A stretch of 60,000 nt of DNA from Membranipora membranacea. Taxonomy: Eukaryota > Bryozoa > Gymnolaemata > Cheilostomatida > Membraniporidae. This document shows, piece after piece, positions 11,870-23,000 of this stretch. Position 1 is the stretch's first letter; the number at the start of each line of letters is the position of its first letter. The stretch spans positions 1,433,001-1,493,000 of the forward strand of contig OU612066.1 in the NCBI GenBank assembly GCA_914767715.1, given 5' to 3'. Both the position numbers and the translations under genes were made by a program. The notes below the pieces were generated by a model. That model saw only the letters and a program-made list of their open reading frames with translations, searched no databases and was not told the DNA's origin.

Positions 11870-14636
11870 ATGTACTCAACTGTATTAGTGCCATTTATCA
11901 CAGGTAAGTTAACATGTCTTGTCACTGATTTATAATACATAGAGAAAACTGACAAGATACGAAGATCTGGTGACACAATGCCAAGACAAAGGTTGGAATT
12001 GCGAATTATTCGCAGTGGAAGTTGGCTGCCGTGGATTCATGGCTAGATCAGCTACCAAATTTCTGACTAGAGTTGGGCTGTCGGGCAGAGAACTCAAACA
12101 AGCCACAAAAAGCATAGTACATGAGGCAGAAAGCGCATCTGCATGGATTTGGCAACAGCACTGTGTGAAGACAAAAGCTAAGTAATCCTATTGCTTGTAA
12201 GCTGGGGTTTAACACACTCACTTTGTTTTGTGGAGTTGGCCAGCATTTAATTCCTTTGTTTATAATCCTTGTAAGGATTAGATTGAGGGGATTAAGTGAT
12301 GATTAGCAAACTGAGCGGGTAGAAGGCTAAGCGGGATTATGCCTTTAATACTCAAATTAAAGTAGTTTAATCTCTGCAGGGTGAAAAACCAGAGTGAGTC
12401 TGAGTTAGATCTAAGGCATTACAAACATAGGATTAAAAGCTTGGCCATCGCATAAAAGGCAGGCAGAGCGAGACAGGAGATCACATCACAATCAGCCCAC
12501 TGGCTGTAGCGCAAACAAGTCATCTCTCTGACTTGTGTATGAGTTGTACTATGCTCAATGTGGTGAATTTGAGTAGTGAACTATGGCACGAGGGGCGGAT
12601 GCCGTGACGATTAGCAATGTTGCGCCGATGAGTTGAAGGACAGCAAACCTCCCTGCACTGGTTTGGCTTAGAGTATAAGCATGAGAGTGATGGGGCGAAC
12701 ATTGTTACACTGAAACAATGACGAGTTGGCAGCCTCCCTGGTTGCGCAACAGCGTAAACACACCAATTATGTCAAACCACCGAAACTGACAAAATGCACT
12801 GAGGGATCGATAAGATTGATTGAGATGCTCAGCAACACACAGGGGTGGCTTCATGCTGCTGGGGCCGGCCATGAGGAGGTTGTACTAGCGAAGGCCTCGA
12901 AACAGCGCCTGACTCATGGTTTCTAGCTGAAGACCTGTGTGTTGTGCAGTGGTACGCGCACCACTGTATGTTGTATCTGTTTATAAATCAGTGTGTCTTG
13001 TACCTGGTGGAGAATATCGATAGGAAAAGAGTACTAAAATCATGTTATTGGTACATGGGTGCTGAACATTAGTTTGGGTGATGAATGGTCAAACTTTACC
13101 ACTTGTGAGTCATACCAAGTTTTTAAAAAATTGTGACAATATATATTTGCAACAGAAGGATGGCTAATTGAGGAAATTAGTGACCGATTCACTTATCCCA
13201 ACAAATCCTGGGATTGAGGGACAAGGGTACAGCACCGTTGTTAGTATATCTGCTCAGAAGATCATTGACCATGACAAGTCAGTACAGGGTAGAATTATCT
13301 CAGCTGCTCTACTTTTGGTTGCCTGAATTGTCTCCACAATCATAATAATAAAAGTAACTGTTTCACCTATTGCATGTTGCCTTTGTTCTTTTATTACAGC
13401 TTATCTGCTGATTGACTCAGCAGTTAACGCGCAGAAGAGGAGATGTTTTCAGTGTGATGTAGACGATATATCATGTAGTGATCAGTATACCGCACCCATC
13501 GTTCACGAGACAACATGTGAATGGGGAGACAATGCTTGTGTCAAAGTAACACGTTATAAATCAGGCAGAAATGATGGTTAGTCACTGAACAAAATGCTAT
13601 CATATAAAAATATACCAATACACTGCTGCACCTTTAAATAGGATGTGTCCTAAAGGTGTACATCGTTAAATTTGTCCGATCATTTGCTGATTTATTGTTG
13701 CCATGTGTAGGGCCATATTCGCGTCACAAAAGTGTGCGTTGGCTCCTAGACATGGATTCTGAAAGTTTGACTCAACCCATTGAAATAACCAATACTTAAA
13801 ATTCTGATAAAATTTTTGCCTAAATAATGACTTCCGGACTGGCTGAACCATAGGACTGCCACATTTCCTAACTAGCCCAAAGGTAGGAAATGCAGCAGTC
13901 CTATGGGCTGAACAGAATTTGAAGTATTGGTAATTTCATGGTAATAATGAATCAAAGTCTCAGAATCGACGTCCAGGAGCCAACCTGCACTTTTGGATTC
14001 TACAAACTCTTTATAGCCTCAAAGGCCCATTTTTGTCTTTGACATAATATGGCTAAACCTTCATCACAAACGATACCTTTGCACATCTCAAAGAGTTGTC
14101 TGCTCTTAGTGTGAGAGAGGATAACTTCATGGTCCGGTCTTTATGAGGGCGCAATATATATCTACTGAGTCAGATTGCACTTATCTGTTCTGACAAGGAT
14201 TTAAATGGTACTAGTTACTCATACTGGTACCCTGGTACTGGTGCGTTCTCAGTACCTTTCTTAGCCAATATTATTATTTGGGGTGTTATTTCTGTGTGTA
14301 TTTTATTCCTCCACGGTCATTTACTTTACTTTGGATTGACTAACAACACCAATTTCCAAGCAGCGTTCCTAGCATGTCCAAGTTTTTGTATGTACAATAT
14401 TATATATGTATTACATATTATGTATTACAGTGTCACGGGGATGTTATAAGATGGATGATAGCACAGTTGGTCAGATAGGTGGCTGTACTCTTTACACAGA
14501 AAACGGCAGCAGATATAGACGATGTCTATGTGATAGCTGGGATCTCTGTAACTTATCTAAATCTATACACAGCAGCAGCAGCAATATCCCTACACTCTTA
14601 CTTATACCTACATTTCTAACCTTGTGCTCGCAATAA
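11870..14636 (+). CDS. Ly6/uPAR-type three-finger protein, probably GPI-anchored
   Basis: Three exons: 11870-11903, 13400-13576 and 14431-14636 (all phase-1 joins), giving 138 residues. Residues 1-22 are a signal peptide. Ten cysteines follow (27, 30, 37, 51, 58, 75, 89, 102, 104, 110), starting CFQC and ending CLCDSWDLCN. The closing Cys-Asn is the hallmark of Ly6/uPAR/quiver-like three-finger domains. The last 18 residues are hydrophobic after a Ser-rich stretch, as expected for a GPI-attachment signal. Family members bind receptors or channels at the cell surface; I cannot say which partner. Intron 1 holds a retroelement fragment and intron 2 a foldback element. Confidence 0.88.
11943..12188 (+). 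mobile_element. C-terminal fragment of a retroelement polyprotein
   Basis: An open block following a TAG stop encodes VEVGCRGF, GLSGRELKQA and AESASAWIW. This layout recurs at the C-terminus of reverse-transcriptase-bearing retroelement proteins in marine invertebrates (general recollection; no search was possible). It lies inside intron 1 of the Ly6-like gene in the same orientation. The stretch to about 12930 may be the decayed tail of the same element. Confidence 0.55.
12190..13399 (+). other. Intronic sequence, possibly a retroelement tail
   Basis: This stretch is intron 1 of the Ly6-like gene. The part to about 12930 is more GC-rich than its surroundings and has broken frames in both directions, compatible with a decayed retroelement 3' region. 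Nothing further is recognisable to 13399. Confidence 0.35.
13725..13996. repeat. Foldback (MITE-like) element in Ly6-like intron 2
   Basis: Arms of about 120-140 bp meet near 13875 and pair with moderate divergence. Outer ends read CAAAAGTG inward and their complement. No clear target duplication was found. Confidence 0.75.
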
Positions 14637-16934
14637 CCAATAGGCCCTATGTGAATATGGAGCGAGAAGTGTTAAAAAGAGATATTTGAATCTATTAACC
14701 CAAATAATGTTTAGTCTGGGCTAAATTAGAGTTTGATATATAATTTAGATAAAAATTGGGCAATAGTGTGACTTCCAAGTTTAGTTTGATGACTGTAATG
14801 ACTCCCAAAACATTCAGTTATAACAGTAGCTGCACATTGTTACTATCAAATCAGGAATAATACTCAATATTATTACGCAGAAATGGACTGAAATATTGTA
14901 TATTGCGTACAATATTATACTATGTAGCTTATCAGATTTATCGGAAATAGATCCATGGTTTTGTGCCAGAATGTTCATAGAGAGAGAAATATTATCTGTT
15001 TGCTGTCTGATGTACCATCGATAAAGTACTCTATCAACAAGAGAGTAAATATCGGCATCACAATACGCTATGTGCCCCAATGGCTCAACATTTCACTCAC
15101 ATCAGTATGTTGGTAACTAAGACCCAGATCATCCACCCTGATTGGATACAATAGACAGTTTTCTGAGCTCTTATTTATGCCTCAATTCAGAGTTGTCCTC
15201 TCTCCAGTTTGGTACTTTTGACCCACGCCGCATAGGAAAAACCTGCTGAAAGAGTGTTATCTTGAAAACCGCTTATGTTAGGATGAAAATGAGTTTTGAT
15301 TCAGAGTCTGCACCATTGAAAACCCTGGGAGACAGGGTTTCCAAATCATTGGAGGCATGAATGTTGATAAATCTTAATTTTAGTGACGAAACTCATGAAA
15401 AATTCTGCCAAATTGTCCGCAAAACAGGCAGAAAATGATATAATTGACGATCCAAATACTAGCATTTTTTTCCAAACTATGTCCATATTAGTTTTCAATG
15501 CCGCAGATTCTGAATCAAAAATAATTTTTATCATATTATAAGCGGTTATCAAGACAACCCTCTTTTCAGTACATTTTTCCTATGCGGCGTGGGTTAAAAG
15601 TACCAAACTGGAGAGAGGACAACTCCGAATTGAGGCCTAAATCAGAGCTCAGAAAACTGTCTATAAAAGCACATAACCATTTATGTTTAGGAGAATTCAT
15701 ACGAGCAGGTTGAAAGAAAGTCATGTTTTATCAAAACTGGCTCAACAAATTGTACATCGGGTTACATCCTGCTGCCAGCAATCTATGACAAATTACCCTT
15801 GCCTTCTGCACCATCACCTTGTAAAGTCGAAGTTGAAATTCCATTTATAAAGCTGTAAAGCTAGTAGCGGTAGCATAATCGTTAGCTGAGGATAATAATA
15901 ATGGCTTGTTACTGGCTTTTATGTTCAAGTTCAAGGGAATTATGCCTATTGTGTTTGCCCATTATGCCCACTTTCATGACTAGCTGAAACAAATCTGCAA
16001 ACTGATTATGCAGTTCCATTTGAAACATGACTAACTATCAGCAGAGTGCCATGGTATAGATAGGAATTCCAACAGAATTCCCATCTTCCATTTAGGTCCT
16101 AATGGAAATCACCTTACCTCTTAGATAAGCGTCATCATTAAATCATCCAAGATATTTCAAATTTGACAACTAACCATACGGTGGGCATAAGATAAGATGA
16201 GCAAATGGGAAAATCACATTGTCCCTTCTTACTCAATTAGTTACGATGATCAAATAAGTTGATATATAATCAGCCTGGACTCCCTTGATGTTATTAGCGG
16301 TGAGTTTTAGCTCAGTGCTCTCGCCCCTCCATCTGGACTCATTTAGATATCCCTACTATCATATCGGTAAGTAGACAAATGTGTTTATGTGTTGGTCTGC
16401 TTCCATTCATCCATTCATTTTTCGGCCTGGATATTTCAAATAAATTTGATTCTCTTTCAGGGTGTTACACAAATAGAGTTATTATTGTCATGTCTATATT
16501 AAACTATACTAATAAATTAGTTATATTACATCTAATGTCACAAGATTAGTGACCTATCCGTGATGCTTTCTTAGCAACTGTCAGACATAAAGTATCATAC
16601 ATCTAAGCTTTCTTAGAATTTTCAGTATGACCGCCAAACTGAGCGATGTTGAGTTGAGTAATGTTGACTTCTTACGAAATTAAATGATATAGATGTATTG
16701 TGATATTGACATAATAGGGATTTATCGATTTTATAATGTACGCATTCACCGCACACATTGAATGTAGAGAACTTTGAAAAGGGAGGACAAAAAAGTCTGA
16801 CCATTTGGCTCTTTACTTTCTGTGATTGACATCATTGGACATTAAAATATTTTTCTAGCTTGGAATTCTGCTTTGATAGTTTGGGTATGCGGTGTGGGAT
16901 TATCTGATCTAGGAAGTCTCCCGTGATCAGCCCA
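14637..16934. other. Intergenic stretch with a long-TIR element
   Basis: Between the Ly6-like gene and the ROCO gene I see no coding exon. The main structure is the TIR element at 15152-15663. The remainder shows no strong repeats. Confidence 0.5.
15152..15663. mobile_element. 512-bp element with about 170-bp terminal inverted repeats
   Basis: The left arm (15152-15322) and right arm (15489-15663) are inverted copies with scattered mismatches. The ends read TAGACAGTTTTCTGAGCTC and its complement. If the outer TA is the target duplication, this is a Tc1/mariner-type non-autonomous element. The middle of about 165 bp has no coding capacity. Confidence 0.85.
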
Positions 16935-17070
16935 TGTTAGTCTGGTGTATACTTTACTCCCCTGTTAGTCTGGTGTATACTTTACTCCCCTGTTAGTCTG
17001 GTGTATACTTTACTCCCCTGTTAGTCTGGTGTATACTTTACTCCCCTGTTAGTCTGGTGTATACTTTACT
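16935..17070. repeat. 28-bp minisatellite immediately upstream of the ROCO start codon
   Basis: Five copies of a 28-bp unit (starting TGTTAGTCTGGTGTATAC), identical where complete; the last copy is cut after 24 bp. It ends nine bases before the ATG at 17080, so it must lie in the promoter or 5' UTR of the ROCO gene, unless a further upstream exon is used. Confidence 0.93.
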
Positions 17071-17079
17071 GAGCAGAAA

Positions 17080-20000
17080 ATGTCAGCAGCTAAGAGAAGA
17101 AAGCTGTCCTCAGATTCTCTCGGTGACAGCGGCAGCTCATCAATCAAGAGAGAGTATACCAGTGATAGCTCTGAAGGGGAGGACAATGAGGGTGAGTGTC
17201 ATTAGATGAATAATACATGGTTATATAGTTTCCTTACAAGCTATCCATATCTTCTGTCTTATCTCACTATCTTAGTGAGGAAGCGCAATATCAAACACAC
17301 CAATTTATCAAAATGTTTATACTTGTTTATCCAGTGAGTTGGTGTATCATTGTAGGATAATATGTTGAATTTTTCCTCTGGATTATATATTATATATACA
17401 TTTTTACAGTATACAATACATGCTATACACATACTTCAACAATGAGATATTTGATCGATGTGATAATATGTAGGCTAGGATTTCTCTTTTCATCGACCTT
17501 TCAAAGTTAACCAATCCTGTGAATTGGTGAGGCAGTTATTTTTGGGAAAAGATTTATTACCTTGTGACCAAATGTTTGAATCTTTGAATCCTTTTAAATG
17601 TAATGACCTGTTGTGGTGGTTTATCTTACTCTAGCTACAATTATCCTGATATAATCATCTGACGGCTAAGAATCAGTTTGCTGTCATCTCATGACAAATC
17701 CCTGTTTATGACAAAACAGAGGGTGGACTGTCCCTAACGAGGGATGCAAGTTGCCCGAAATCCTTGCACTGAGAGTGTGATACATTCTGGTAACTAAAAT
17801 GCATCCTAGAGGTGAGGCCATAGAGGACCTCCTGAGCTTAAGTGTGCAGCAAGCCGCCAAAAACTGAAACTGGCACTAGTCAGCCATTGGCAGTGACACG
17901 TTGACCATAGCCAATAGGCCGAGTAGCTATCAGAATCTATCAGAAGCCGGAGCCAGCCTTGGGTTGAACTAATGGATTGTGGTATAGATCATATAGATCA
18001 GAAGTCAGCCAGATGCATCTGTCATGTCTCAAGTTGCTGGGTGTCTCTATTGTAGAGTTCTATGAGGTGTGGATCCACCTTGATAGCTACCCGGATATAG
18101 GAGAGATCCCTCTAAATGCTGAGACTCATAAGATGACCATATCGGAGATACTAGACGCTAGGGGGACTAACACTATTACACACATGTTCATAGAGAGATC
18201 TAATATACCAGAGCAGCTAGACAAGATAGCTCCTGACTTACAGCAGCTGAGACTGAATAAAATGCTGAACATTGTCGATCAGATTGTCAGGTGACAATAC
18301 AATGATTTTATTAGATAGAACAAAGTTTACCATGAACAGAATCGTCAATCTGTAATGTTTATCATCAAATTCACTGGTATCTAGCTGGGAGGGAAATGTC
18401 TTATTTCAGTTATCTATGACAAGCTTTTGCTATGCGCAAGAGGGTTCATTGTGGTCTTGACTGCATTGGAAAATGTAGCAACAATAATGGTCGAATTTTC
18501 CATATTCAGAGTATAAGCCCAATTTGATGTCCATTACTAGATTAGAGTGAGGCCCAAAAGCTGAAATTAACACAATTCAGGTGAATGCGCTTCACAAAGT
18601 TTGATACTAATTTATGCTCTGAGAAGTCCACTAAGTTTAATTAGGCAAAGGTCAACATGTACTGTGGAAGAATAAATGATCATTGGAAAAACCCACCAAC
18701 CATGGAACCATGGTAAATTCGCGCCCTTGGTATCTATATTAAATAATCAATGGAAATCCCATTTTCCCATAATTCTAAGTTTCATGACATGAAACTTAGA
18801 ATTATCTCCTCATTGGAGCAGGTCGCAAATTTGCCTATAAAGTATATCAACTATTAAGTCTATTGGGTTTTTACATTGATTATTAATTATCAAATTTCTT
18901 TCCACCGCATGTCTGCTTTTGCCTATTAGATAAAAGGTATTTATGGTATTATGAGAATGCAAAGTTAAATCACATATTCACTATTCAGTGTCAGCCAATT
19001 GAATATTGACCAATGACAGTCCTCCAAGCTTTTATCGATCGAAAAACCCATCTAGCATGGTAATTCTCATCCATAGGCTAGTTTAGCGACTGTGTTCTCA
19101 AGCGACTGTCAATGTAGCCCAATCGGCACAGTACGGTTTCAGATAGAAAGCTGGATTGTTTTATATAAGTTTCCTGTTGAGATTTTTATCTACATTTCTT
19201 ATTTACAGAATTGTGAATCTAAGACAGCTAACCGTACTCGACATCAGTAGTTCTAGTTTCCCAACTGGTCACCTTCCACAATGTTTTTATCAGCTAAATA
19301 CAGGGCTGGAAGTTCTACGTTTAAGAGAGTGTGATCTCAAGTATATCCATGCTGAGTGAGTCTATGGTACTAATGACGGATACTAATGGTCTGTGTTCCG
19401 ATGTTTTTGTTTCTGGTGTTATAGTTCCATTCGAACAAGAAACCACCATATATGCATATCTCAAAACTGTGGGACACTTTACATCCATATCTTAATTGTT
19501 TTCAGGATATTGAATTATCACTCCTAGGTGTAATTACAGTACAAAATTTACACTAGTGACAGATAGATCTCCTCTCCAGAACCAAAGTATTCCTTTTATA
19601 TATATCATCATGAATGAGTTTAGCTTTGGCGTATATCCTACTTCAACCATTTATATTACATGTCAGTCTGAATGATTTTTCACAGTATTGCAAGATTGGA
19701 GAACCTCCGTTGCCTGAGTTTAGGAGGGAATCCGTTAGGAGTTTTGCCTGAAGCAATATTCAGCTTGAATAATCTCAAAGAATTCAGGCCGTATAATTGT
19801 GAGCTTACAGAGTTAGACGGCAGGTATGTTGTTATACACCCATATGATATGGCAGTAGTAGCCTCACAGCAGGCCACCCTGCTTCCATTGATTTGAAATA
19901 TTTCATTGCTGTGGACGTTTCCTCTTCTGCCACACATGAGCACAGTTCTCAGATCAGGTTTATCTTTTATTTCACGGGCTATTTTTACAGTTACATGGTT

Positions 20001-23000
20001 GCAAATTACTTAAAGCTTCACTTCACACATTTGAACTAGGTTGCAATCTTGCAGTTATACCTATTTTTATTGATGGGTGTCACTAGAGCGGACGCAGGGT
20101 GCTCATATTTGATGATGGGGAGTTTGCCACCCAGCAAGTGAACTCCAGAAAACTCTTTTTCAACAAAGACGCCTAGATCAACCAAAAACTAGCAACATCA
20201 CATTGAAATCATATATAAACTGTATCATTGGAAATGTTATTTGCGACGGAAACTATTTAAAAGACGACAACATATATTGCTGAAACCGAGATACTTGTAA
20301 TAAATTAAAAATATTATTTCTTATGAAAACCCTCTCTACTTCACCTGACTACACAATTTCATTTGAATTTCGAGGCACATTGTTACATTGTTACAGTTGT
20401 TACTGCTGCCAATGAGTGCTTATCAAATTTTGTATAGCGCAAATCTTACAAAACAAAGTTGCAAATTTAGGATAGTTACCTTTAGGCGAGACATTTGAAC
20501 AAACTGATCATCAAAATTAGGGTGTGAAATTAATTTACTAGCTGAAATGGTGTAAAAGTATTTACCGTCTACTAGTCCAAAATAATGGCGTCACCCCCTA
20601 GTGCGTTAATTTCATACCCTGATTTTGTGAGGTTTGTTCAAATTAATTGATCATTAGGTAATGATACTGAGATTGTTGAAAGTTTTGAGCTATACAAAAT
20701 TCAATAAGCACACATTTGCTTGAGTGACAGCAGTAGTCTAATGGCCATGCTACATGGGCCGATGTTTTGCATCTTACAAACAACCTGTGCTCGATGCTAA
20801 TATCGTAACATGTGCTACACGTACAGATGCAGCCAACGTTGTGGTCGACTGATTATATTTCCCAGTATGGCCATTTAACAATCATGACTCATTATTAACC
20901 AATCACAGACAATAATAGTCCATATACTTTTTGGGCGTTACTGCTATAAACCCATCAGCCAATGAAAAGAGAGGATCGACCGACTAAGTCGACTGAAACA
21001 CCAACAGACCGGTGTTGCCTATAGATGCATACGATGCACATCGTTGAGCACAGGTTGATCCCATCGTAGCCTATGTCAATGCTAATAGATGCCAAACATC
21101 GGCCTGTATAGCAGGCCCTTAAGTGATTACAATAAACTGAAATGTTCTGTGATCATAGGAAGAGAAGACAAACCTTAAAATTTCAAAAATGTGTAGAAAA
21201 AAGCCGAGGGGTGCTCTTTTGCACAGGCTGCACAACCCTAGTGACGCTCATCGTAAAACCTACCATACCTGTACAGAGCACTAAGTGAATAAACCTGCTG
21301 CTTTTAAAGGTAGAGGAAATACTTGTTTTCAGGATTTTGAATCTGAAGAAACTAGAGATATTGAATATCAGCTATAATAAATATCAGGGCGGAAAACTAC
21401 CGTCGGCTATCTACAAAATATCTACATTGACTGAGTTGTATATGAGGGATTGTGGTATAACTATTTTCAGCAGGGAGTAAGTATGATGAGTCATGATGAT
21501 AATAAATAATTTTGAGACTGTTGCTTGAAAAAAAAAGAAAAAAGGACTTTGTTTTGGGAGTGTGATAGGTAGACACTGTGTTACACCGTTAATGCACTCG
21601 CTACTGCTAATGCCACCAGACACTTCTTTAGGAAAAAAGATGAAGTTGGATGAAAGTCGAGAAGGTTCACATACTCTAACTGCCTCAAGCACAATCCTAG
21701 ATGGAGTTTAGTTTCAAAGAAATAATACATCCTATTGCCTGGGAGCCAATTGGACTGGCATTATATCACGCTTTTGGTTTATATTAAATTTCTTTGTTAA
21801 TCATCATAGTCTGAGGAAGCTGGCGGTGCTGAAGGTTCTAGATTTTAGCAGTAATCCTGTTGGAGTTGTCCCCACGGCTGTTTATGAGCTACCTGCTCTG
21901 AAATCACTATACATGTACAGCTGTGGCCTCACAGATTTGGACAAACGGTAAGTAGATGATATTCAACCAACTCAGGTATATGGGCAGGCATGGCAGCTTT
22001 TTAAAGGCCACCCACTGACCAAAGCAATACATAGTCAGGCAGTTAGTTCTGCAGTAGTTATACAATATCTTCACAATGAAAATATTAACAGCATTTCTGG
22101 GTAAAAATTATTCTTAATGTTAGAAATTGTACCCCTGCTTATCTATGATGTAAACATTGGGTGTGTACTGATTAATCCTAACCTACCAAATCCTTTTATT
22201 CAGGCTTGCAGATCTAACAACCCTCCAGCAGCTGATGATCTGTGATAATAAGTTTGGAGAGCTCCCAGCTGTTGTCTATGAAATGACAGAGTTGAGAGAG
22301 TTGAGATTATCTGACTGCTGTCTATCTGACCTACATCATAGGTAAGAGAACCTGAATGGATTTTGGATTATAGAATTAGATGAATTAGCGATATCTGGTA
22401 GTAAACTTGTATGATCTCTGTTTCGAGATGAAACCCAATACCTTATTATCATGAGCATGACACTCTAAGCGCTGAGTTTTCTTTGACCCTTACTCTCTAC
22501 AATTATTTGCTTGCTGGCCCTTTGAAAACATGTTATTGCTTTGACCATGTCCGGAATGGTTTGCTGTTTTAAAATGTGAAGAACCTCTAGAAAGACGATT
22601 TTTTTAAATCATTAGAAAGTGATATATTTTTAATAGGAATCATTTGTGTTCTCATTCTTGGGAAACCATTATTTTTGTTGCAGATTGATCGGTTTACAGA
22701 AGTTAGAGCGCTTGCGGCTTGGTAACTCCTTCAAGCCAGGATTTGAGAACAAATTCAAGGCAGTCCCATCAGCCATCCCATTTCTCATGAGCCTCAAAGA
22801 GCTGGACTTTCCGAATGTGCTCACTCTCGAATCTCTTGATCGTGGGTTACTCAATTTGCCCTGCCTTGAAACTCTGGATTGCAGTCGATGTGAGAATCTT
22901 CGATCACCGCCATATGCAGTCTGTGAGCAGGGATTACATGCAGTTAAAAAGTATTATATGGACATGGAGAAAGAAGATGGTCGAAAGATGCCCACAATAT

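Noticed and set aside
16935-17070. CRISPR-like array of 28-bp repeats
   Set aside because: Copies are head to tail with no spacers, and the surrounding genes are eukaryotic; it is a minisatellite.
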